64,000 nucleotides of DNA from contig NZ_MKCR01000004.1 of assembly GCF_001855565.1 (NCBI RefSeq), positions 62,001 to 126,000 of the forward strand. Direction: 5' to 3'. Below are positions 17,038 through 26,132 of this stretch, one piece after another (the first letter of the stretch is position 1; the number at the start of each line of letters is the position of its first letter). This stretch comes from Chromobacterium amazonense (GTDB lineage: Bacteria > Pseudomonadota > Gammaproteobacteria > Burkholderiales > Chromobacteriaceae). The position numbers and the translations under genes are program-made. The notes under the pieces are model-generated. The model saw only the letters and a list, made by a program, of their open reading frames with translations, was not told where the DNA came from and ran no database searches.

Positions 17038-19443
17038 ATGTATCTGATCCATGGAGAATTGCGCAGCGACCTCACGCTCGCTGCCGCGCTGGACGCGCTG
17101 CGCCCGCGCCTGGCCGATACCCTGGCCGCGCCGCTGGACGCGGAGACGGTGCTGGCCTGCGCCGAACGCTTCGCGCTGGCCCTTATCGCGGCCGAGCACC
17201 ACCCCTTGCTGGACGCGGCCTCGCGCGCGCAACTGGCCGCCCTTTGCCGCCGCGAGGCGCTGCAAGCCAAACGGGAGCGGGAACTGGGCGAGCGGCCATT
17301 TTCCCTGCGCCGCCGCGACTACCGCGAACCGCGCTTCGAAGCCTGGCAGCCGCTGGGCCTGGTGCTGCACGTCACGCCCGCCAACGCCGCGCTGTTGCCC
17401 TTCCTGGCCGCGCTGGAAGGCTTGCTGGCGGGCAATGTCAACTGGCTGCGCCCCAGCAGCAGCGATCAGGGGCGCAGCGCGCGCTTGCTGGCCGAGCTGC
17501 TGCATCACGACGCCAGCGGCCGCTTGGCCGAGCATATCGCCGTGCTGCCGGCAGCGAACACCGAGCTCTCGCAGCTGCTGGCCGACGCGGACGGAGTATC
17601 CGCCTGGGGCGGCGACGCCGCGCTCGCGGCCATCCGCGCCCAGCTGCCGCCCGGCTGCCGCTGGATAGACTGGGGACACCGCATCAGCTTCGCCTATCTC
17701 GATCCCGCCGCCGCCAGCGACGAGCAGCTGGACGCGCTGGCCGACGATGTCTGCCGCCATGACCAGCAAGCCTGCTCCAGCCCGCAAGCGCTGCTGGTGG
17801 ACAGCGACGATCCGGCCGTGATCCGCGACATGGCGAGCCGGCTCTCCGCCGCGCTGCAGCGGCGCGCGCCGCTATGGCCGGCCTTGACGCCGGACTTGCA
17901 GGAAGCCGCCGAGATCAGCACCCGCATGGCTTTTCACCGCCTGGACCAGGCTTTTGCCGATAGCCAGGGGCAATTGCTGACCGGCGACGGCTGGCGGCTG
18001 GCCTGGAATATGGATCAGGAACTGGCGCCGTCGCCTTTATTCCGCAGCGTGGAACTGAGGCCGGCTCCGCGCGCTGCGCTGGCCCGCATCCTGCGCCCCT
18101 GGCGCACCCATCTGCAAAGCAGCGGCCTGATCGCGCCGCCCGCGCGCTTGCCGGAGCTGAGCCGCATGCTGCTGGCGGCCGGCGTCAGCCGCGTTGCCCC
18201 GGCCGGCCGCATGCACGACGGCTACCACGGCGAGCCGCACGACGGCGTCTACGCGCTGCAGCGGCTGTCGCGCCGGGTGTCGGTCAGCCTGGACGACGCC
18301 GCGCTACCCGGCCACGCCACGCTGGACGAGCCGCCGGCCGAGCCGGAAGGCCTGGCCCAGCTGCCGATCATGGACAAGACCGACTTCCAGAACCAGCCGC
18401 CCAACGACAAGGCCCAGCTATTCTTCCGCAGCGGCGGCAGCAGCGGCGCGCCCAAACTGGCCGGCGTCAGCTACCGCGACTATCACCACCATATGCGCGC
18501 CGCGGCCGACGGCATGCTGGCCGCCGGCCTGAACCCGGCCACCGACCGCGCGATGAACCTGCTCTACGGCGGCAAGATGTACGGCGGCATGCTGAGCTTC
18601 TTCACGATATTGGACTACCTGGGCGTGGCCCAATACCCGATGGGCGGCCCGTCCGACGACGACTTCAGCGAAATCGCCCACTTCATCGTCGAGCAGAAGA
18701 TCAACACCCTGATCGGTATGCCCGGCACCGTGCATAGGCTGTTCGAATGCGAAAGCGCAGTGCTGCGCCGCTACGGCGGCGTGCGCAAGGTGTTCTGCGG
18801 CGGCGAGCACATCAGCGACGGCCAACGCGCCTACATCGGCAGCTTCGGCGTGGAGCGGATACGCTCGGCGATGTATGGCTCGGTCGACGCCGGCCCGCTG
18901 GGCCACGCCTGCGCGCACGGCGGCGACGGCGAATTTCACCTGCTGGCCGCAGCGCAGTGGCTGGAGATACTGGAAACCGACAGCGACCAGGCCGCCGCGC
19001 CCGGCGCAATCGGCCGCCTGGTGTTCACCTCGCGCGAACGCGAGGCGCAGCGCGTGGAGCGCTACGACCTGGGCGATTTGGGACAATGGCTGCCAGGCCC
19101 CTGCCCCTGCGGCCTGGCCACGCCGCGTTTCCGCCTGGCCGGCCGCCACGGCGCGCTGCTGCGGGCGGGCACCATCTTCCTCAACCCGGCCGCGCTGAGC
19201 GAGCAGCTGGGCCTGCCGCTGCAATGGCTGGTCGACCGCGGCGACAACGGCGGCGACCGCATCCGGCTGCTGGCCGACGGCGATACGCGGCCCCTGCGCC
19301 AACGCCTGCTGCAAGACCCCATGCTGCACGAGGTGGTCAGCGGCGGGCTGCTCCAGCTGGACATCATCGCCACGCCAGCCGCCGAATTCCGCCGCCATCC
19401 GCATAGCGGCAAGACCCCCCTGGTACTGGACCTTAGACGCTGA
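17038..19443 (+). CDS. LuxC-like acyl reductase fused to a PaaK/LuxE-like adenylating domain
   Basis: 801 residues, two domains. Residues 1 to about 412 are a LuxC-type NAD(P)H-dependent acyl-thioester reductase: LVLHVTPANAALLPF (109-123), LLAGNVNWLRPSSS (129-142), DQQACSSPQ with the expected catalytic Cys246, and HDGVYALQRLSR (401-412) at the domain end. Residues about 440-801 are a phenylacetate-CoA-ligase/LuxE-like domain: LFFRSGGSSGAPKLAG (461-476), AMYGSVDAGPLGHAC, and CPCGLATPRFRLAGR near the end. The second domain lacks a LuxE-like terminal cysteine. AAGGAG lies 7 bp before the ATG. The fusion suggests activation and reduction of an acyl group to an aldehyde in one polypeptide (inference). 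No luciferase genes are nearby. Confidence 0.85.
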   Translation: MYLIHGELRSDLTLAAALDALRPRLADTLAAPLDAETVLACAERFALALIAAEHHPLLDAASRAQLAALCRREALQAKRERELGERPFSLRRRDYREPRFEAWQPLGLVLHVTPANAALLPFLAALEGLLAGNVNWLRPSSSDQGRSARLLAELLHHDASGRLAEHIAVLPAANTELSQLLADADGVSAWGGDAALAAIRAQLPPGCRWIDWGHRISFAYLDPAAASDEQLDALADDVCRHDQQACSSPQALLVDSDDPAVIRDMASRLSAALQRRAPLWPALTPDLQEAAEISTRMAFHRLDQAFADSQGQLLTGDGWRLAWNMDQELAPSPLFRSVELRPAPRAALARILRPWRTHLQSSGLIAPPARLPELSRMLLAAGVSRVAPAGRMHDGYHGEPHDGVYALQRLSRRVSVSLDDAALPGHATLDEPPAEPEGLAQLPIMDKTDFQNQPPNDKAQLFFRSGGSSGAPKLAGVSYRDYHHHMRAAADGMLAAGLNPATDRAMNLLYGGKMYGGMLSFFTILDYLGVAQYPMGGPSDDDFSEIAHFIVEQKINTLIGMPGTVHRLFECESAVLRRYGGVRKVFCGGEHISDGQRAYIGSFGVERIRSAMYGSVDAGPLGHACAHGGDGEFHLLAAAQWLEILETDSDQAAAPGAIGRLVFTSREREAQRVERYDLGDLGQWLPGPCPCGLATPRFRLAGRHGALLRAGTIFLNPAALSEQLGLPLQWLVDRGDNGGDRIRLLADGDTRPLRQRLLQDPMLHEVVSGGLLQLDIIATPAAEFRRHPHSGKTPLVLDLRR

Positions 19444-19485
19444 AACCCGGCCGGCGCTTCGCCGCCGGCATCTACACACATAATC

Positions 19486-20748
19486 ATGAATCCGAAACTG
19501 ATCTCGCTGGTCAAACACGCCCGCAACCATTCGCCATACTACCGCTCGCTCTACCATGGCCTGCCCGCCGCAGGCTGGCGCTTGTCCGACCTGCCCCCGG
19601 TCGACCCCTCCGCCTACTGGCGCGACTCTCAAGACCTGTCGCGCTGGCCGGCGCTGACCGCCTCCGCGCTCGACGGCCATGTTTTCAAGACCGGCGGCTC
19701 CACCGGCGACGGCAAATTGTCCGTATTCAGCCGCGACGAATGGCAGGCTTTCGTCCGCGCCTTCGGCGCCGGCCTCGCTCGCCAGCTGCGGCCAGGCGAC
19801 CGCGTCGCCAATCTGTTCTTCGCCGGCGACCTCTACACCAGCCTGCTGTTCACCCATGGCGCGCTGTCTCACACGCCGGTGCCGGTGCTGGAATACCCGT
19901 TCAGCTGCACTGTCGATCACGACGCGCTCATCGACGCCATCCGCCGCCACCGCATCAATGTGCTGGCCGGCGTGCCGGCCCAGTTGCTGCGCCTTGTCCA
20001 TCATCTGGAACAGCTCTCGCTGACGCTGCCTGGCGTCGAAACGGTGCTGTATGCCGGCGAAAGCCTGTTCGGCGAGCAGATCGCTCTGTTGAAGCAGGTG
20101 TTCCCGCAGGCCCGCATCGGTTCGATAGGCTGCGCCAGCGTCGACGCCGGCCTGATCGGCTTTGCCGACCCGGACTGCGACCATGGCGAACACCGGGTGT
20201 TCGACGCCGACAGCATCATCGAAATCATCGACGAAGACAGCGGAGAAGCGATAGACGAGCCCGGCCGCCGCGGCCTGCTGCTGGTGACCAATCTGCAGCG
20301 CCGGCTGATGCCGGTGATCCGCTACCCCAGCGGCGACCTGGCCTGCTGGCGCGAGCCGCCCGGTCCGCAGCGCAAGTTCGCGCTGCTGGGCCGCGCCGGC
20401 AACGGCCACCGCGTGCGCGTCGGCACCCTGTCGCTGTTCCCGGACGAGCTGGGCCGCGCGCTGGGCGAACAGCAAGACTTGCTGGCATGGCAGCTGGAAA
20501 TCTCGCGCCGGGACGGGCGCAACTGTCTGGAATTGTTGCTGGCGGCGCGCGCGCCATTGGATTTGCCGCGGCTGCGCCAGGCCCTGCTGGCCAGCCAGCC
20601 GGCCATCGCCGAGCAATGCGGAAAACAACAGCTGAGCCTGGCGCTGCGGCAGGCCTCCCCGGAAGCGATGCGGACCCATCCGCGCTCCGGCAAGCTGCTG
20701 CGCGTGGTGGACCGCCGCGATTATCAACTGGCGGAGGCGCAGCCATGA
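19486..20748 (+). CDS. PaaK-like (phenylacetate-CoA ligase family) adenylate-forming enzyme
   Basis: 420 residues. The N-terminus KLISLVKHARNHSPYYRSLY is the usual PaaK-family opening. FKTGGSTGDGK (68-77) is the phosphate-binding loop, VETVLYAGESLFGEQI a conserved middle segment, and LMPVIRYPSGDLA the adenylate-binding D/R region, followed by a small C-terminal lid ending in HPRSGKLLRV. The family couples ATP use to formation of an acyl-adenylate and then a thioester or amide. It is the third adenylating domain in this cluster. A 42-bp gap with a small GCCGGCG/CGCCGGC-type hairpin precedes it, and its stop overlaps the next start as ATGA. Confidence 0.83.
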   Translation: MNPKLISLVKHARNHSPYYRSLYHGLPAAGWRLSDLPPVDPSAYWRDSQDLSRWPALTASALDGHVFKTGGSTGDGKLSVFSRDEWQAFVRAFGAGLARQLRPGDRVANLFFAGDLYTSLLFTHGALSHTPVPVLEYPFSCTVDHDALIDAIRRHRINVLAGVPAQLLRLVHHLEQLSLTLPGVETVLYAGESLFGEQIALLKQVFPQARIGSIGCASVDAGLIGFADPDCDHGEHRVFDADSIIEIIDEDSGEAIDEPGRRGLLLVTNLQRRLMPVIRYPSGDLACWREPPGPQRKFALLGRAGNGHRVRVGTLSLFPDELGRALGEQQDLLAWQLEISRRDGRNCLELLLAARAPLDLPRLRQALLASQPAIAEQCGKQQLSLALRQASPEAMRTHPRSGKLLRVVDRRDYQLAEAQP

Positions 20749-21683
20749 GCGTCCGCCATCCTGAAACCGCCTGGGTCCGCGACTACCAGCCAGCCGACGC
20801 CGCCGGCATCAGCGCGCTGTTCCGCGCCATCTACGACGACCGCTATTTCTACGCCGATGTCTATCTGCCCAGCCAGATCCAGCAACGCAACGCCAGCGGC
20901 CAGTGGCGCTCGGCGGTGGCAATGCAAGGCGACAGGCTGGTCGGCCACGCGGCGCTGTGGCTGAATCCGGCCTATCCGGGCCAGGCCGAACTGGCGATGA
21001 ACGTGGTGGACCCCGATGCGCGCGGCCAAGGCATCGCCAGCCTGCTGGGCCGGCACCTGCGCGCCGCGGCCGCCGATCTGGGCGTCGCGCTGCTGACCAT
21101 CAAGCAAGTATGCTCGCATCCGCGCAGCCAGTACGTGGCGCAGGCACTGGGCTTTCACAACACGGCGCTGCTGCCGGACTACATCGACACGCCATTTGCC
21201 GGTCCGGTGCCGGAAAGCATCCTCTTGGGCTGCCTGCCGCTGCAAGCTCGGCCGCTGCCGAAGCTGGCGTGGCCGACAGAGTGGGAAAGCTGGCTGGCGC
21301 CGCTGCGCCAGGCTTTCGGAGAGGGAGAGAACGCGCCCGCCGGCGCGGCACTGCCGGGCTTGGCGCTGGCGCGCCACGGCCGGCGGCTGGAGCTGACCGC
21401 GTCACGGCCGACGCCGGCGCGGCTGGCGGAAATCGCCAAGCTGCCCGGCAGCCAGCTGATCTATCTGAAATTGCCGGCCAGCGCGGAAACGCTGGCCTTG
21501 CGGACGCAGCTGCGAGACGCCGGATTTCGCTTCGGCGGCCTGCTGCCGGCGGCGGCCGGAGGCTGGCAACTGCTATGGCTGCGTGGCGTCTCCGAACAAG
21601 ATATCCACTTCAGCGACGAACAGGCCGCGCGTCTGTACCGGCTGTGCCGTTACAGCGGCTCTACCCGCACGGCCGTGCCGTAG
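20745..21683 (+). CDS. GNAT family acetyltransferase with extended C-terminal half
   Basis: 312 residues. Residues about 8-150 form a GNAT domain: VRDYQPADAAGISALFRAIY, a strand ELAMNVVDPDARGQGIASLL with the acetyl-CoA loop RGQGIA, then QALGFHNTALLPDYIDT. The second half (about 160-312) is an extra region with LRDAGFRFGGLLPAA, reminiscent of a degenerate second GNAT fold; that is inference. The start overlaps the PaaK-like stop by 4 bp, so translation is coupled and the gene belongs to the cluster. A role in acylating an amine intermediate or the product is plausible. Its 3' end overlaps the convergent ybjQ gene by 34 bp. Confidence 0.82.
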   Translation: MSVRHPETAWVRDYQPADAAGISALFRAIYDDRYFYADVYLPSQIQQRNASGQWRSAVAMQGDRLVGHAALWLNPAYPGQAELAMNVVDPDARGQGIASLLGRHLRAAAADLGVALLTIKQVCSHPRSQYVAQALGFHNTALLPDYIDTPFAGPVPESILLGCLPLQARPLPKLAWPTEWESWLAPLRQAFGEGENAPAGAALPGLALARHGRRLELTASRPTPARLAEIAKLPGSQLIYLKLPASAETLALRTQLRDAGFRFGGLLPAAAGGWQLLWLRGVSEQDIHFSDEQAARLYRLCRYSGSTRTAVP

Positions 21684-21982
21684 CACAGCACCTCGGTCAG
21701 GCCGGCCATCACGTCGGTGGCGTCGTAGCGCATGCCGATCACGGCATTGGCGCCGAGCATCGTCGCGTGGTCGCACATCAGCGCGTAGGTTTCCGAGCGC
21801 GCCTGCTCGCACAGGCTGGTATAGATGGTGATGTTGCCGCCAAACAGCGACTGCAAGCCGCCGAAAAAATTGCCGATGACCGAGCGCGAACGCACGGTGA
21901 TGCCGCGCACGACGCCGAGGTTGGCGGTGATCCGGTAGCCCGGCAGTTCGAAAGCGGTGGTGACCATTCTGGCTGGCAACAT
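21650..21982 (-). CDS. YbjQ/UPF0145 family heavy-metal-binding-domain protein
   Basis: 110 residues. ATG at 21982 after a CAGGAGATTTC ribosome site. The sequence fits the YbjQ (UPF0145) family: GYRITANLGVVRGITVRSRS, then ALMCDHATMLGANAVIGMRYD and TEVLCYGTAVRVEP. These small proteins form beta-rich pentamers and carry the old annotation 'heavy-metal-binding domain', but their role is not established. Its last 34 bases run antisense through the end of the GNAT gene. No terminator is visible for either transcript. Confidence 0.88.
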   Translation of the reverse strand: MLPARMVTTAFELPGYRITANLGVVRGITVRSRSVIGNFFGGLQSLFGGNITIYTSLCEQARSETYALMCDHATMLGANAVIGMRYDATDVMAGLTEVLCYGTAVRVEPL

Positions 21983-22046
21983 GGAAATCTCCTGGTGATG
22001 AAACCCGTCCCGAACAGGATGGGCCCCATCATGATATCTGGGAAGC

Positions 22047-22757
22047 TCAGACCGGACGATATTCGCCGTCGCGCAACAGCGGCACGCAGCGGCTGACATC
22101 GTGCTGCGCCGCCAGCGTCACGTCCTCCGGAAAGCCGCGCTCGACCAGTTCGCAGGCCGACAGGCCCTGGCTCAGCTGGCGCTCCAGATCGTTGCGCGCC
22201 AGCACAAAGGCCGCTTCCGCCGCCAGCGCCTCCGGCGACTTGGTGCCGGCGAGATTGTGAATGATGGCGCCGGCGCCGATGAAATCTTCGTAGGCGAAAC
22301 GCAGGCTGCCATCCGGATTCAGCTCGCCCGCCGCGATCAGCAGCACCGAACCGTCCTGATCATTCAGATAGTTGGCCACCACCGAGGCGTTGCGCAGGCA
22401 GCCGGCGATGGTGCGCGACGACTCGCTGGCCAGGCTGACGGCCGCGCCATTTGGCGACGGCAACACCAGCCGGGTGCCGAAGGCCAGCCGCTGCATCGAA
22501 GACGGCGACAGCGACGGCTGCGTGCGGCTGCGCTTGCCAGCCAGCAGCGCCTGCCGGCTGGCGGCGAAGTCCTGCGCGCTGTCGTCCTTGACCCGATACG
22601 GCAACACCACCACGCCGTTGCCGCAGGCGACATCGACACAGGTACTGAAGGACAACACATCGACGACAACGCAACTGTCCGCCTGCCGGCTCAACTGCCT
22701 CGCCGCTTCCACTCCCCACTGCAGCCGAACTGAAAATTCCTGTTGCGTATGTGGCAT
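22047..22757 (-). CDS. ComB-like 2-phosphosulfolactate phosphatase family protein
   Basis: 236 residues from the ATG at 22757 (AGGGA about 8 bp upstream; a longer frame exists). ComB-family signatures: SCVVVDVLSFSTCVDVACGN (phosphate and magnesium site region), TRLVLPSPNGAAVSLAS, VLLIAAGELNPDGSLRFAYE and DFIGAGAIIHNL. In archaea ComB makes sulfolactate for coenzyme M. Proteobacteria generally lack that pathway, so the physiological substrate here is uncertain. The gap to ybjQ is 64 bp on the same strand, so the two may be cotranscribed. Confidence 0.82.
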   Translation of the reverse strand: MPHTQQEFSVRLQWGVEAARQLSRQADSCVVVDVLSFSTCVDVACGNGVVVLPYRVKDDSAQDFAASRQALLAGKRSRTQPSLSPSSMQRLAFGTRLVLPSPNGAAVSLASESSRTIAGCLRNASVVANYLNDQDGSVLLIAAGELNPDGSLRFAYEDFIGAGAIIHNLAGTKSPEALAAEAAFVLARNDLERQLSQGLSACELVERGFPEDVTLAAQHDVSRCVPLLRDGEYRPV

Positions 22758-23141
22758 TCTTCGTCCCTGAAAAATGGCAAGCCGCCGGTTTGCCGGCGGC
22801 GGTTCAATGTCCGACACGGCGCGCCCTGCCCTTCCAGCCCCTTGGCGATGCGCGCCGCGCGATCCGCCCAGGCCTGCGGCCTGTTATCGGATCGAAATAA
22901 TTATTATTGGAAAGGTCGAAAGCTTAACCATTGGCCATCAAAAACTCAAAGAAATCATATGAAAACGCCCCCGGATGCGACTCCGGAGGCGTTTTCGCTG
23001 CGCGATTTCCAACAATGCGCCATCGCGCCTAGCGATTCTATTAAGCGTCAGCAGATATTCTCCGCCATGCTCGCCTGGACGCGCGACAATCGCAGCCCGC
23101 TCATGGATCAACCATCAGCGCAATCCTGGACTTCGGAAAAG
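22758..23141. other. Gene-free region with two hairpins, including an orphan terminator-like hairpin
   Basis: A GCCGCCGG-TTTG-CCGGCGGC hairpin lies near 22783-22802, in the comB 5' region. GAAAACGCC...GGCGTTTTC with inner CCGGA/TCCGG (22961-22996) resembles a two-way terminator, but no annotated gene ends at it. It is preceded by an AT-rich stretch (22895-22960). The frame at 22774-22962 (62 codons) is low-complexity and has no recognisable features, so I do not call it. A small RNA ending at the hairpin is possible. Confidence 0.4.
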
Positions 23142-23174
23142 AAAAACGCCGCCGGTGCCAAGAACCGGCGGCGT
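23142..23174 (-). terminator. Intrinsic terminator of the opp operon
   Basis: Read on the minus strand: ACGCCGCCGGT, a 7-base loop, ACCGGCGGCGT, then TTTTC. It has an 11-bp perfect stem with a U-run and starts about 25 bp after the oppF stop. Confidence 0.88.
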
Positions 23175-23197
23175 GGATCAAACCGGCGACAAGCGCG

Positions 23198-24179
23198 TCA
23201 AGCCAGCAGGCAGGAGGACTGCGTGTTTTCGCTCAATTTGCGCAGCTTGGGCGCCTCTTGCGCGCAACGCGCCTCCGCCTGCGGGCAGCGGGTGCGGAAC
23301 ACGCAGCCGGACGGCGGGTTAATCGGGCTGGGCAGGTCGCCCTGCAGGATCTGGATGGTCTTGTTCTTCTCCAGCTTGGGGTCCGGAATGGGAATCGCCG
23401 ACAGCAGCGCGCGGGTGTACGGGTGCGAGGGCACGTCGTACAGAGCGTGCTTGTTGGCCAGCTCCATCTCGCGGCCCAGGTACATCACCAGGATGCGGTC
23501 GGAGATATGCTTGACCACGGCCAGATCGTGGGCGATGAAGATCAGCGCCAGGCCCATCTCGCGCTGCAGTTCCTTCAGCAGATTGATGATCTGCGCCTGG
23601 ATCGACACGTCCAGCGCCGACACCGGCTCGTCGCAGATGATCAGCTTGGGCTCCAGGATCAGCGCGCGGGCGATGCCGATGCGCTGGCACTGGCCGCCGG
23701 AGAACTCGTGCGGATAGCGGTTGATCATCTGCTCGCGCAGGCCGACGCGCTTCATCATCGCCTTGACGCGCTTCATGACTTCTTCCGCCGACAGCTCAGG
23801 CTTGTGCACGCGCAAGGGCTCGCCGATGATCTGGGCGATGGTCATGCGCGGGTTCAGCGACGCCAGCGGATCCTGGAAGATCATCTGGATATCCTTGCGC
23901 ACATTCAGCCAATCCTTCTGGCTCCCCTTGCGCAAGTCCTTGCCCATCCACACGATCTCGCCGTCGGTGGCCGGGATCAGGTTCAGAATGGCGCGGGACA
24001 GCGTGGACTTGCCGCAGCCGGATTCGCCGACCACGCCCAGCGTCTCGCCGGCGCGCAGATCGAAGCTGACGCCGTCGACGGCCTTCAGCGTCTTCTTCGG
24101 GCTCCACGGCCAGGCGTCGCCGCCCTTGACCTGGAAGTGCACTTTGACGTTGCGCACCGACAGAATGATTGGCTTGTTC

Positions 24180-24187
<8 letters not shown>
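23198..24187 (-). CDS. oppF: Oligopeptide ABC transporter ATP-binding protein OppF
   Basis: 329-residue cytoplasmic ATPase of the oligopeptide importer. Walker A GVVGESGCGKSTLSRAIL near residue 55, signature FSGGQCQRIGIARAL, Walker B LIICDEPVSALDV. The C-terminal oligopeptide-transporter extension has the family cysteines CVFRTRCPQAEARC. It overlaps the oppD stop by 8 bp and is the last gene of oppABCDF, followed by a strong terminator. Confidence 0.94.
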
Positions 24188-25181
<994 letters not shown>

Positions 25182-25204
25182 GTCTTGCCTCGTCTATCCT
25201 GGGG

Positions 25205-26119
25205 TCAGCGGTCTTTCGGGTCCAGCGCGTCGCGCAGGCCGTCGCCGATATAGTTGGCGCAGTAAAGCGTCAAGGACAGCATGCCGGCCGGAAACAGCAA
25301 CATCCACGGCTGGCTCTCCATGGCCTTGGTGCCGTCGCCGATCAGCACGCCCCAGCTGGTCATCGGCTCCTGCACGCCCAGGCCGAGGAAGGACAGCACC
25401 GATTCGGTCAGGATCACCCCCGGCACCGTCACCGTGGTGTAGATCACCACGATGCCCAAGAGGTTGGGCACGATATGGCGGAAAATGATGGTGGGGGTGG
25501 ACACGCCGATGGCATGCGCGGCTTCGATGTATTCCTTGGAGCGGATGGCCAGCGTCTGGCCGCGCACCACGCGCGCCATGTCCATCCAGCCCAGGATGGT
25601 GATGGTCAACACCACCAAGTAGAACTCGCGGCCCAGCAGCGTCACCATCAGGATGGCGATCAACAGGTAGGGCACGGCATACATCATGTCGACGATGCGC
25701 ATCATCACATTGTCTACCTTGCCGCCGAGGAAGCCCGCGGTGGCGCCCCACAGCACGCCGATGATCACCGCGGCGATGGTGGCCAGCAGGCCGACCATCA
25801 GCGAGATGCGGCCGCCGATCAGGGTGCGCACCAGCAAGTCGCGGCCCAGTTCATCGGTGCCGAACAGGTGCAGGTTGTGGAAGGTCGGCGCCAGGCTGAT
25901 CGCATCCCAGTCAGTGTCGGCGTAGCCATGCGGCAGCAGCCAGGGGCCGACGATACAGGACAGGGTGATCAGGGTCAGGATCACCAGGCTCACCACGGCG
26001 GCCTTGTTGCGGAAAAAACGGATGCGGGCGTCGCGCCAGGGGCTGCGGCCCTCGGTCGCGGCCTCGACCAGACCGGTTTCCAGCGCCGCGGCAACCGCGG
26101 CTTGTTTGCTTTTCATCAT
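25205..26119 (-). CDS. oppC: Oligopeptide ABC transporter permease OppC
   Basis: 304-residue inner-membrane permease. A soluble N-terminal tail (to about residue 35) is followed by six predicted membrane segments. The cytoplasmic EAA-type loop (KEYIEAAHAIGVSTPTIIFR HIVPNLLG) contacts the ATPases. FGTDELGRDLLVRTLIGGRI is the classic DppC/OppC N-terminal motif. It starts 13 bp after oppB. Confidence 0.93.
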   Translation of the reverse strand: MMKSKQAAVAAALETGLVEAATEGRSPWRDARIRFFRNKAAVVSLVILTLITLSCIVGPWLLPHGYADTDWDAISLAPTFHNLHLFGTDELGRDLLVRTLIGGRISLMVGLLATIAAVIIGVLWGATAGFLGGKVDNVMMRIVDMMYAVPYLLIAILMVTLLGREFYLVVLTITILGWMDMARVVRGQTLAIRSKEYIEAAHAIGVSTPTIIFRHIVPNLLGIVVIYTTVTVPGVILTESVLSFLGLGVQEPMTSWGVLIGDGTKAMESQPWMLLFPAGMLSLTLYCANYIGDGLRDALDPKDR

Positions 26120-26132
26120 TGCGAAATCCCCC

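Noticed and set aside
14620-21683. Bioluminescence (lux) operon.
   Set aside because: LuxC- and LuxE-like parts are present, but no luciferase alpha or beta subunit (LuxA/LuxB) or LuxD is in the cluster.
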